Shown here one piece after another: positions 46,199 through 53,509 of a DNA stretch of 62,508 bases. The position numbers and the translations under genes were made by a program. Origin of the DNA: an uncultured Bacteroidales bacterium (GTDB lineage: Bacteria; Bacteroidota; Bacteroidia; Bacteroidales; UBA932); the NCBI GenBank assembly GCA_905235675.1, contig CAJONC010000022.1, forward strand, positions 1-62,508, read 5' to 3'. Every line of letters starts with the position of its first letter. Positions within the stretch are counted from its first letter, which is position 1. The notes beneath the pieces are model-generated. The model did not search any database and had not been told where the DNA came from. It saw only the letters and a program-made list of their open reading frames with translations.

Positions 46199-47280
46199 AA
46201 GATAAATTAGTAGTTGGAATTACCCAGGGTGACAGCAACGGCATAGGATACGAAGTTATCATCAAAGCCCTCAGCGACCCCCGCATCCTTGATATGCTCA
46301 CTCCGGTAGTGTACGGATCGAGCAAGATTTTCAGTTTCTACCGCAAATCCATCCCTGAAATAGAGCAGATGGATACCAATGCGATTTCTTCGGCCTCGGA
46401 GGCTCACCCCAAGCGTGTGAATATAGTCAACTGCCTGCCGGACAATGTATTCGCAGAACCCGGAGGGGCAACTGCGGATTCCGCAAAGGCTGCCATCACC
46501 GCCCTCGAGTGGGCCGTGCGCGACCTCAAGTCCGGAAGCATAGACGTGCTGGTTACAGGGCCCATCAACAAGAAGGCGATAGTTTCCGAGGGCTTCGGCT
46601 TCCCCGGCCATACCGAGTTCCTTCAGGAAGCGTTCGGGGTGAAAGACGTAACCATGTTCATGATAAGCGAAAGGCTGAAGGTGGGCGTCGTCACGGGGCA
46701 CATTCCCCTCAAGGACGTTCCCGCCGCAATTACGGAAGAAAAGATACTCAGCAAGCTGCGCCTGATGAAATCTTCCCTCGAACAGGACTTCGGAATCGCC
46801 AATCCGCGCATAGGCGTCCTCAGCCTCAATCCCCACAGCGGCGACAGCGGACTGCTCGGCACCGAGGAGCAGGAAATAATCATCCCCGCGATACGCAAGG
46901 CTACAGAAGAGGGCATAATGGCGTTCGGACCCTTCTCTCCGGACGGATATTTCGGAATGGGACATTACGAGCAGTTCGACGCCACCCTCGCCATGTACCA
47001 CGACCAGGGGCTCGCTCCGTTCAAGGCCATTGCTTTCGAAGACGGGGTGAACTACACGGCCGGCCTTCCGGTGGTGCGTACTTCGCCCGACCACGGCACC
47101 GCCTTTGAACTTGCAGGGCGCGACGAAGCGGATCCGCGATCCATGCGTGCCGCCATCTTCCAGGCCATTGACATCTGGCATCACCGTCGCGAATGGGAAG
47201 CCCTGCAGGAGGGGAAAATGCCTGTCAGGGAGGTGCAGGAAGAGCATCGCCAGCATCCCGGCAAGCCTCAGATTGCATAG
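46195..47280 (+). CDS. pdxA: 4-hydroxythreonine-4-phosphate dehydrogenase
   Basis: Enzyme of DXP-dependent pyridoxal phosphate synthesis. 361 aa with GITQGDSNGIGYEV at the N-terminus, VTGPINKKAI near 120, FPGHTEFL with a metal His (about 140), AMYHDQGLAPFK and VRTSPDHGTAFELAG carrying the remaining metal histidines. Coupled to rnhA. The dxr gene, making the DXP-derived isoprenoid step, is 3 kb away on the other strand. Confidence 0.95.
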   Translation: MKDKLVVGITQGDSNGIGYEVIIKALSDPRILDMLTPVVYGSSKIFSFYRKSIPEIEQMDTNAISSASEAHPKRVNIVNCLPDNVFAEPGGATADSAKAAITALEWAVRDLKSGSIDVLVTGPINKKAIVSEGFGFPGHTEFLQEAFGVKDVTMFMISERLKVGVVTGHIPLKDVPAAITEEKILSKLRLMKSSLEQDFGIANPRIGVLSLNPHSGDSGLLGTEEQEIIIPAIRKATEEGIMAFGPFSPDGYFGMGHYEQFDATLAMYHDQGLAPFKAIAFEDGVNYTAGLPVVRTSPDHGTAFELAGRDEADPRSMRAAIFQAIDIWHHRREWEALQEGKMPVREVQEEHRQHPGKPQIA

Positions 47281-47330
47281 GCTTTCCGGGCTCCTGACAT
47301 ATTATGTGGAGAAATAAGGCAGAAAATTAG

Positions 47331-47360
47331 TTGTTAAATAAAAAATAATTCTTACCTTTG
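47331..47360 (+). promoter_or_regulatory. Promoter of tRNA-Glu and rpsT
   Basis: TTG (47331-47333), 19 bases, TACCTTTG (47353-47360). The predicted start near 47367 lies about 11 bases before the tRNA. Confidence 0.8.
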
Positions 47361-47377
47361 CTCTCCCAAAATCGGAC

Positions 47378-47449
47378 GGTGGGTTCGTATAACGGTTAGT
47401 ACTCAGGATTTTCATTCCTGCAATAGGAGTTCGATTCTCCTACCCACTA
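47378..47449 (+). tRNA. tRNA-Glu (anticodon TTC)
   Basis: Cloverleaf: acceptor GGTGGGT/ACCCACT (first pair G-U), D-stem GTAT/GTAC, anticodon stem CAGGA/TCCTG with loop TTTTCAT, T-stem AGGAG/CTCCT with loop TTCGATT, and discriminator A. The 3' CCA is not encoded. rpsT begins 25 bases later with no signal between, so they are probably one transcript. Confidence 0.93.
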
Positions 47450-47474
47450 CTAAAAATTATAAAAAAGTATAACA

Positions 47475-47729
47475 ATGGCAAACAACGCATCAGCAGAGAA
47501 AGCCAATCGTCAAGGCGAAAGGCGCAAGTTGCATAACAGATATTATGCAAAGACTACGAGGAATGCGATTCGCGCAATCCGTACAACAACAGACAAGAAG
47601 ACCGCAGAGGCTGAGGCTCCTAAGGTTTATGCAATGATTGACAAACTTGCAAAGCAGGGAGTTATCCACAAGAACAAGGCTTCCAACCTCAAGAGCGGTA
47701 TCGCGCAGTACATCAACAAACTTTCATAA
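47475..47729 (+). CDS. rpsT: Ribosomal protein bS20
   Basis: Small-subunit protein, 84 aa, with the basic helical family pattern [42 protein letters not shown] and C-terminal [22 protein letters not shown]. It lies between two tRNA genes and is followed 8 bases later by a strong hairpin. Confidence 0.95.
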   Translation: MANNASAEKANRQGERRKLHNRYYAKTTRNAIRAIRTTTDKKTAEAEAPKVYAMIDKLAKQGVIHKNKASNLKSGIAQYINKLS

Positions 47730-47737
47730 GAGTTAAA

Positions 47738-47769
47738 TTAAGGCGCGGCAGGTTCCGCGCCTTAATTTT
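47738..47769 (+). terminator. Terminator or processing hairpin between rpsT and tRNA-Pro
   Basis: An 11-bp stem (TTAAGGCGCGG 47738-47748 with CCGCGCCTTAA 47755-47765) with a 6-base loop is followed by TTTT, and the first base of tRNA-Pro is 47770. No promoter is seen between it and tRNA-Pro, so the tRNA depends on read-through or on RNA processing here. Confidence 0.75.
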
Positions 47770-47842
47770 CGAGAAGTAGCGCAGTTGGTAGCGCACTACG
47801 TTCGGGACGTAGGGGTCGGGCGTTCGAGTCGCCTCTTCTCGA
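47770..47842 (+). tRNA. tRNA-Pro (anticodon CGG)
   Basis: Acceptor CGAGAAG/CTTCTCG, D-stem GCGC/GCGC, anticodon stem CTACG/CGTAG with loop TTCGGGA, T-stem GGGCG/CGCCT around TTCGAGT, discriminator A at 47842. CCA is not encoded. A terminator follows at once, and the 3' quarter of the gene is mirrored by inverted sequence just beyond it. Confidence 0.92.
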
Positions 47843-47888
47843 CAAAAGTCCGGTTTTGCCGGACTTTTTTTGTCGAGAAGAGGCGACT
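47827..47888. repeat. Long inverted repeat spanning the tRNA-Pro 3' end and terminator
   Basis: The arm 47827-47853 (tRNA T-arm, acceptor strand and terminator 5' stem) is the reverse complement of 47859-47888 over 27 bases, apart from three extra T. A read-through transcript would pair the last 16 bases of the tRNA with this copy. Confidence 0.85.
47844..47871 (+). terminator. Terminator after tRNA-Pro
   Basis: AAAAGTCCGG (47844-47853), loop TTTTG, CCGGACTTTT (47859-47868) and further T residues to 47871. A textbook intrinsic terminator, which is also the centre of a much longer inverted repeat reaching into the tRNA. Confidence 0.88.
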
Positions 47889-48083
47889 TAGTCGCCCCAT
47901 TTTTTAGGGGCCCTGCCCCTAAAGTACCCCGTGTTTGCCTGGCGGCGATCCTGCTTTCCAGCCGCGGCATCAATTGGCAGAAGAGACGACTTAGTCGCCC
48001 CATTTTTTAGGGGCTCTGCCCCTAAAGTACCCCGTGTTTGCCTGGCGGCGATCCTGCTTTCCGGCCGCGGCATCAATTGGCAG
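47878..48083. repeat. Tandem duplication of a 103-bp multi-hairpin unit
   Basis: Unit 1 is 47878-47980 and unit 2 is 47981-48083; they differ at three positions. Each holds a dyad GCGACTTAGTCGC (GCGACT/AGTCGC; one base changed in unit 2), a hairpin TTTAGGGGC/GCCCCTAAA, and a third GC-rich dyad near its right end. The right end of unit 2 is the last three codons and stop of the DUF4837 gene, so either that gene end was copied with its downstream region or an element carries it. Confidence 0.88.
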
Positions 48084-49086
48084 CGGCGGCAGCGCCCTCG
48101 GCAGGCTTGGCCCATTCCCAGGAGTAAAGCAGGGATTCGGTCTGGCGGAGATACTGGCGCTTGTCGTATTTGGGGGCGTAGACGAAGGCCTCGCAGACCA
48201 CCACGTACTGTCCGTCGGGGCTGTAGAACGCGTGAGACACGAAGGGCCCTCCCATATAGTCGTTCACCACGTCCCAGTAGCCGCGCAGCTGGGCGAAGCC
48301 GCGGTCGCGGTACTTTACAAATTCCACTGTAGGCTCGGGAATCTTGGCGGTTGTCATATAGGTGTTCTCGAACATGCCGGGAACATTGCGCTGCAGAACT
48401 TCGTTGCGGTTGAAGATAAGGTTCTCCCTGCTGAAATCGGCATCGTTGCCCACGGCGGGGAAGCGATAGACGAAAACTCCCTGGATGGTGTACTGCTTTT
48501 CGTCGGCAATCCAAATAAAATCGGAAGCCTGCTTCTTGAACTGGAAGCCGGTGGGGAAGTGAAGATATCCCCCGAAAATTTTGTTCACCCTGGGGGCAAG
48601 ACTGCGTTCCTCGTAACGCAGGGTGTTGCGTATAACCCTGTCACGTTCGGCCTGCTCGATGAAAGCCGTAATCTTCTTTCCATTCTCGCGGACGAGACTT
48701 ACCGCAGTTTCGTCATCGGGAGCGGAAACTTTCACTATGGCCTGAGGAGTGGCCCAGGCATCCTGCAGGAACCTGACGCCGCTTTCTGCAACCATGGGGC
48801 TGATGTCGAATATCACTATATTGCGGTGCACCTTGAAGATGTCGCCGAAGCCGCTCGGGCTGACGTTCGCCAGGGTGTAAAGAGGCTCGCGCATCAGGAA
48901 CCAGGGGCAGTCGCATGCGAGAAGATCGCGGGTGGCATTGCCTACGCTGCCTTCCCAGGCGTTTTTCTCTATCACTACGAGAACTTCGCCTGCCTTGCCG
49001 CTGACGCTGGGGAGAAGGGCTTTGTTGCTCCTGCTGCACGAAACCAATGCAAGGAGCGACAGAATTATGGAAACAGTCCTTTTCAT
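48073..49086 (-). CDS. DUF4837-family lipoprotein
   Basis: 337 aa protein of unknown function restricted to Bacteroidetes. Lipoprotein signal ending LALVSCSRS (Cys about 17), then conserved blocks GKAGEVLVVIEKNAWEG, NIVIFDISP, FPTGFQFKKQASDFIWIADEK, QGVFVYRFP and GYWDVVNDYMGGPFVSHAFY. The C-terminal tail KPAEGAAAAAN lies partly inside repeat unit 2, so the tandem repeat determines its final residues. rseP is 12 bases upstream in the same direction. Confidence 0.88.
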   Translation of the reverse strand: MKRTVSIILSLLALVSCSRSNKALLPSVSGKAGEVLVVIEKNAWEGSVGNATRDLLACDCPWFLMREPLYTLANVSPSGFGDIFKVHRNIVIFDISPMVAESGVRFLQDAWATPQAIVKVSAPDDETAVSLVRENGKKITAFIEQAERDRVIRNTLRYEERSLAPRVNKIFGGYLHFPTGFQFKKQASDFIWIADEKQYTIQGVFVYRFPAVGNDADFSRENLIFNRNEVLQRNVPGMFENTYMTTAKIPEPTVEFVKYRDRGFAQLRGYWDVVNDYMGGPFVSHAFYSPDGQYVVVCEAFVYAPKYDKRQYLRQTESLLYSWEWAKPAEGAAAAAN

Positions 49087-49098
49087 AAATATATCTTT

Positions 49099-50463
49099 TT
49101 AGTGTATCAATCGTCCTATGTCGTTGCCGAATGCCAGTATCATCAGCCCAATCAGCAGCACCATGCCTACCATCTGGGCTGCAATCATGAACCTGTCGGA
49201 AGGCTTCCGGCCCGTAATTATTTCATATAAAGTGAATACTATGTGGCCTCCGTCCAGCCCCGGAATCGGAATCAGGTTCATCACCCCGAGCATTATGGAC
49301 AGGACGGCAAGCAGGTACATGAACTGGAACCAGTCCCATGCCGAGGGGAAGACCTGCCCTATGGCGATGAAACTGCCCACCGACTTGTACGCTCCGCTGG
49401 AGGGGGAGGCAAGGAGCCTGAGGTCGCGGAGATATCCGCTCAGGGTGCTTCCTGTGAGTCTCAGTCCGGCGGGAATGGAACTCAGGCCGGTGTAGCGCTT
49501 CTGTTCGATATGGGGCATCTGCATGAATACCCCTATCCGCCCGGCACTGTCCACCTGCACGGGGACCGTTAGGGTGTCGGCCACCGCAGTTTCCGCACAG
49601 GCGGAGCACCTCAGCACGGTGGCATCCACGCTCTGCCCTGCGAATGAGGCGAGCACCGGCCTGGCATCCTGCAGGAATTCTATCTCCCTGCCGTTGAACG
49701 CCACGATCCTGTCGCCTTTCTGCAGGCCTGCGAAGGCATTTGCGCTATTCCCCGCGACGGAATCGATGCAGAAGGGGATTGCAAGTTCGAACATTCCTTC
49801 GGAAGAAAGAATCTGCGAAGTCATGGCCCCGTCGATGTAAAGGTCGAGGGTGTCGGAACCGCGCCTGACATGGGCGAATCTTACATTGCGCCGGACGAGG
49901 TCGGCCTGCAGCATGGCAAAGTCCTCGGGAACGTAGTCGTCCAGGGAAAGAATCTCGTCGCCTGCCCTGAATCCCATCTCCTGCGCGAGTTCGTTCGGAT
50001 AGATACGGGCCCCTTCATTGGGGATGTAACTCTGTCCCCAGACGGCCATTATTATGCAGAAGGCTATTATTGCAAAAATAAAATTGTAGAGCACCCCGCC
50101 GGCCATCACCAGCAGCCTCTGCCAGGGGTTGTGGGTGCGGAATTCCCAGGCTTGCGGTTCGCGCTTGAGCTGCTCCGTGTCAAGGCTTTCGTCTATCATC
50201 CCTGCAATTTTGCAGTAACCTCCGAGAGGAAGCCACCCTATGCCGTATTCCGTCTCCCACTGCAGGGCTTTGGGGCAGATGCGGGTGAACCAGCGGCTGC
50301 GCTTGGTGCTGAAAAGATAAGTGTTCCCCGCATCGAAGAAGAGGAAAAACTTTTCCACCCTGATATGAAACAGCTTGGCAAAGCAATAGTGCCCGAATTC
50401 GTGCACTATTATCAGTATCGAGAGGGCAAGTATTACTTGCAGGGTTTTAATGAGGGCTACCAT
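49099..50463 (-). CDS. rseP: Site-2 zinc protease RseP
   Basis: Intramembrane metalloprotease that cleaves membrane-bound regulators such as anti-sigma factors. 454 aa with the zinc motif HEFGH at residues 21-25 in the first membrane helix, PDZ-like domains in the middle (about 185-330), the second motif NLIPIPGLDGGHIVF near 390 supplying the Asp ligand, and a final helix. Its start overlaps the dxr stop, the common dxr-rseP order. Confidence 0.93.
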   Translation of the reverse strand: MVALIKTLQVILALSILIIVHEFGHYCFAKLFHIRVEKFFLFFDAGNTYLFSTKRSRWFTRICPKALQWETEYGIGWLPLGGYCKIAGMIDESLDTEQLKREPQAWEFRTHNPWQRLLVMAGGVLYNFIFAIIAFCIIMAVWGQSYIPNEGARIYPNELAQEMGFRAGDEILSLDDYVPEDFAMLQADLVRRNVRFAHVRRGSDTLDLYIDGAMTSQILSSEGMFELAIPFCIDSVAGNSANAFAGLQKGDRIVAFNGREIEFLQDARPVLASFAGQSVDATVLRCSACAETAVADTLTVPVQVDSAGRIGVFMQMPHIEQKRYTGLSSIPAGLRLTGSTLSGYLRDLRLLASPSSGAYKSVGSFIAIGQVFPSAWDWFQFMYLLAVLSIMLGVMNLIPIPGLDGGHIVFTLYEIITGRKPSDRFMIAAQMVGMVLLIGLMILAFGNDIGRLIH

Positions 50464-51614
50464 CAGCGTATGCTTTCGCGGGCCCTGGCTGCTACTTCGT
50501 CGTTGGTGGCGAAGATGTCATCGGGCGTGGGTGAAGCTACAAAATTCAGACCATCGAGAGCCGCTTCGCAGATGCGCGGAATGTCGTAGAATCCTATGCG
50601 GTCGTGCAGGAAGGCATCCACCGCAACTTCGTTCGCCGCGTTCAGCGCGCATCCGGCATTTCCTCCGCGCCTGAGGGCTTCGTATGCGAGTGCGAGGCAG
50701 GGGAAACGGTCCGTGTCGGCCTTCTCGAAAGTGAGGCTGCCGAGGGTGTCGAAATCCAGCCTAGCGTTGCCCACGCTGATGCGGGCGGGGAAGCTGAGGG
50801 CGAAACCTATGGGCTCGCGCATGTCGGGGCTTGCCATCTGCGCGATTACCGCCCCGTCTTCGAATTCCACCATGGAATGGATTACGGACTCGGGATGCAC
50901 CACCACATTTATGCGTTCGGGGCTGACGTCGAAGAGCCAGTGCGCCTCGATCACCTCGAATCCCTTGTTCATCATGGTGGAGGAGTCGATGGTGACCTTG
51001 GATCCCATGCTCCAGTTGGGGTGCCTGAGGGCCTGGTCCTTGGTGGCGGCGGCAATCTGCTCCCTGCTCCAGGTGCGGAAGGGGCCTCCGGACGCGGTGA
51101 GATGAATCTTCTCGACCGCGTTCCCCTGGGCGGCAAGGAGGCATTGGAAGATGGCGGAGTGCTCGGAGTCCACCGGAAGAATCACGGCGTTGTGCGCGCG
51201 CATGGTGTCCGTGACTATGCCGCCTGCGGCGACGAGGGTTTCCTTGTTCGCGAGGGCGACTATCTTTCCCGCTTCGAGGGCTGCCAGGGTGGGACGCAGG
51301 CCGCTGAATCCCACCATCGCGCCCACCACTATGTCGACGTCGGGGGAGCATACCAGCGAGCAGAGGCTGTCTATGCCTTCGAACACCTTGCTGTCGCTTC
51401 CTGAAAGGGCATCGGCGACTTCGGAATACTTGTCGGGGTTGCATACCACCACGTTGTTCACGTCGAATTCAAGGGCCTGCCGGACAAGCAGGACCGTGCT
51501 GTTGCGGGCGGATATGAGTTCTACTTCAAAAAGGTCGCGATGCCGGCGGACAACGTCCAGGGTCTGGGTGCCGATCGAGCCTGTGGAGCCGAGTATTGCA
51601 ATCTTTCGCTTCAT
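50463..51614 (-). CDS. dxr: 1-deoxy-D-xylulose 5-phosphate reductoisomerase
   Basis: Makes MEP in the non-mevalonate isoprenoid pathway. 383 aa with NADPH motif ILGSTGSIGTQTLDVV (7-22), LANKETLVAAG near 120, PVDSEHSAIFQCL (Asp/Glu metal ligands near 147-149), TASGGPFR and MGSKVTIDSSTMMNKGFEVIEAHWLF. Overlaps rseP and the LytM-like gene by one base each. Confidence 0.96.
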   Translation of the reverse strand: MKRKIAILGSTGSIGTQTLDVVRRHRDLFEVELISARNSTVLLVRQALEFDVNNVVVCNPDKYSEVADALSGSDSKVFEGIDSLCSLVCSPDVDIVVGAMVGFSGLRPTLAALEAGKIVALANKETLVAAGGIVTDTMRAHNAVILPVDSEHSAIFQCLLAAQGNAVEKIHLTASGGPFRTWSREQIAAATKDQALRHPNWSMGSKVTIDSSTMMNKGFEVIEAHWLFDVSPERINVVVHPESVIHSMVEFEDGAVIAQMASPDMREPIGFALSFPARISVGNARLDFDTLGSLTFEKADTDRFPCLALAYEALRRGGNAGCALNAANEVAVDAFLHDRIGFYDIPRICEAALDGLNFVASPTPDDIFATNDEVAARARESIR

Positions 51615-52462
51615 CAGAACTTACAGTATTTTTCGGGGTCTATAGCTTCGCCGTCGTGCCAGAGTTCCAGGCGGAGATGGTCGGCTGTGGTAAGAGTACC
51701 GGTATTGCCTACGAGGGCGATGGGAGTGCCTGCGCTTACCTTTTCGCCCATCTTCTTCAGCAGTTTCTGGTTATGTTTGTAGCACGATACTATGCCGTTG
51801 GAGTGCTGCAGGGTGATGGAATAGCCGGAATCGTCGGTCCATCCGGCAGCTATGACGGTGCCGTCGAGGACCGCGCATACCACCGAACCTGCGGGGGCGG
51901 TAATGTCTATTGCAGGATGCCTTGCGGGGTCGAATCCCTGCGAGACGGTCCCCTTTACCGGAGTGAAGAAGTGCTGCCCTTCGAGGGGAAGGTCGCGGTT
52001 GCGCCCTGAAACTCCGAACTGTTCGTTGGCGGATACGGCCATGCGCAGCAGTGAATCGTTGCGTGCCATTTCGGAGTTGGCGATTTTCTGCAGATATGCT
52101 CCGGGATTGCTGACGAGCAGCGAGTCGGTGCCGACGACTTCCTCTCCGGCGAGCACGCGGCTGAGGTTGTTCGCGTAGAGCGCCCAGCGTGTCATTTCGC
52201 TTTCGAGCGAATCCACCTTGATGGCGTTGGCGATGGCTCCGCGCTTGAAGTGGGCGTCGGGATATCCGGGTATCGTGTTTTTGACAGGGGTGAGTGCAAT
52301 CAGGCACCAGGCCAGCAGGGAGATGATGATTACTGCCGTGATTCCCCATACTATCAGTCCCAGTCGGGAGAAGCGCCAGTACCGGATCCGGAGGTGGGTC
52401 TGGTCTTCCACGAGGGAGAGTCTGTAAATTTTATTCCAGTCGCCTGGATTAGTTTTTCCCAT
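51614..52462 (-). CDS. Membrane-anchored LytM/M23-family protein lacking a zinc ligand
   Basis: 282 aa: basic cytoplasmic N-terminus, one helix (about 34-58), a helical stalk and a C-terminal M23 domain. His182 and Asp186 of HPAID and His230 in SCYKHN are present, but the final HxH motif reads HLRLELW (262-268), so the zinc-binding His is Arg264. By analogy with EnvC/NlpD it is probably a non-catalytic activator or scaffold in peptidoglycan remodelling. Start 52462 follows the family N-terminus MGKTNPGDWNKIYRLSLVED. Confidence 0.85.
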   Translation of the reverse strand: MGKTNPGDWNKIYRLSLVEDQTHLRIRYWRFSRLGLIVWGITAVIIISLLAWCLIALTPVKNTIPGYPDAHFKRGAIANAIKVDSLESEMTRWALYANNLSRVLAGEEVVGTDSLLVSNPGAYLQKIANSEMARNDSLLRMAVSANEQFGVSGRNRDLPLEGQHFFTPVKGTVSQGFDPARHPAIDITAPAGSVVCAVLDGTVIAAGWTDDSGYSITLQHSNGIVSCYKHNQKLLKKMGEKVSAGTPIALVGNTGTLTTADHLRLELWHDGEAIDPEKYCKF

Positions 52463-52470
52463 ATAATTGC

Positions 52471-52478
52471 TAAATTTG
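52471..52478 (+). promoter_or_regulatory. -7 box of ruvX (predicted leaderless mRNA)
   Basis: TAAATTTG ends seven bases before the ruvX ATG at 52486. It lies in a 23-base gap shared with the divergent LytM-like gene. Confidence 0.55.
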
Positions 52479-52485
52479 TGCCCTG

Positions 52486-52905
52486 ATGGACAGGATGGTA
52501 GGCATAGATTTCGGCAGTGCGAGGGTTGGTGTGGCAATCAGCGACCCTCTCGGCATATTCGCATCTCCGCTCGAAACCGTGCCTACTGCAAAGATAATAG
52601 ATTATCTTCAAAAATTGTGCGCCGAACAGAGCGTTGTGCGTTTTGTCGTCGGATATCCCATGAATCTCGACGGCCGGCCCGCACAGGCGGCTCCCGACGT
52701 GGATGCTTTCCTGAAGCGCCTTGCTAAGGCCTTCCCCTGCATTCCGGTCAGCCTTGAAGACGAACGCTTCACCTCCGTGCTTGCCCACAGGGCCATGATT
52801 GACGGAGGAATGAAGAAAAGCGAGCGCCGCAACAAGGCTTCGGTAGACCGCATCAGCGCGGCAATCATCCTGCAAAGTTACATTGACAGAAACAAAGAAG
52901 CATGA
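52486..52905 (+). CDS. ruvX: RuvX/YqgF RNase H-fold nuclease
   Basis: 139 aa Holliday-junction-resolvase-fold protein, linked in E. coli to pre-16S rRNA 5' maturation. Motifs are VGIDFGSARVGVAISDPLG (catalytic Asp about 8), VVGYPMNLDGRPAQAAPDVDAF and the C-terminal SVDRISAAIILQSY with the second Asp; ERFTS supplies the Glu. Overlaps def by 4 bases. Confidence 0.93.
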   Translation: MDRMVGIDFGSARVGVAISDPLGIFASPLETVPTAKIIDYLQKLCAEQSVVRFVVGYPMNLDGRPAQAAPDVDAFLKRLAKAFPCIPVSLEDERFTSVLAHRAMIDGGMKKSERRNKASVDRISAAIILQSYIDRNKEA

Positions 52906-53456
52906 TCAAACCCATTTATCTTTACGGATCTCCAGTGTTGCGCAAAGTCGCAGATCCGGCCGACCTCGGCAATCCCGATGAGGTCAAACAGCTGATTACC
53001 GACCTTTGGGACACCCTCGGCCCCAGTGAAGGCTGCGGACTGGCCGCGCCCCAGATAGGGGAGAGCAGGCGCGTGGTGGTGGTGGACGGCGACGTGATGG
53101 CGGACGTTTATCCCTACCTCGCAGGCTTCAAGCGCACTTTCGTAAACCCCGTGGTAGTTGAGGAAAGCGAAGAGACCGTCACCTACAACGAGGGCTGCCT
53201 GAGCGTGCCCGGAATCTACTGCGACGTCACTCGCCCCAAAAAGATAAAGGTTGAATACTACGACGCCAATCTCGAGAAGCAGGTGGAAGAGTTCGACAAT
53301 TTCGCCGCGAGGATGATAGAGCACGAATTCAGCCATCTCGACGGGGTGCTGTTCACCGACCTCGTCGCCCAGATACGCCGCAAGATGCTTGCAGGCAAGC
53401 TGCAGAAGATCTCCGCCGGCAAGGTCGGCACCCGTTACAAATCCCGCATCAAGTAG
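52902..53456 (+). CDS. def: Peptide deformylase
   Basis: Removes the formyl group from nascent proteins. 184 aa with motif 1 GCGLAAPQIG (44-53), motif 2 NEGCLSVPG with metal Cys99, and motif 3 HEFSHLDGVLF with His141, Glu142 and His145. The usual acidic/aliphatic HEIDH is HEFSH here, a conservative variant. Coupled to ruvX. Confidence 0.95.
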   Translation: MIKPIYLYGSPVLRKVADPADLGNPDEVKQLITDLWDTLGPSEGCGLAAPQIGESRRVVVVDGDVMADVYPYLAGFKRTFVNPVVVEESEETVTYNEGCLSVPGIYCDVTRPKKIKVEYYDANLEKQVEEFDNFAARMIEHEFSHLDGVLFTDLVAQIRRKMLAGKLQKISAGKVGTRYKSRIK

Positions 53457-53477
53457 AACACTGTAAGGGATTTTTCC

Positions 53478-53485
53478 TATATTTG
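53478..53485 (+). promoter_or_regulatory. -7 box of the acyl-CoA synthetase gene
   Basis: TATATTTG, 24 bases before the ATG at 53510, with no strong -33 element. Confidence 0.55.
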
Positions 53486-53509
53486 CAAGTCGAAAAACCT
53501 AGACTTGCT

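Noticed and set aside
47878..48083. The two 103-bp units considered as a short CRISPR array
   Set aside because: Only two adjacent copies exist, with no spacers and no cas genes; units are too long and internally structured.
47713..48514. Reverse-strand frames crossing tRNA-Pro and the 103-bp repeats
   Set aside because: They translate tRNA and repeat sequence; apparent similarity to database ORFs of this kind comes from annotated tRNA shadows.
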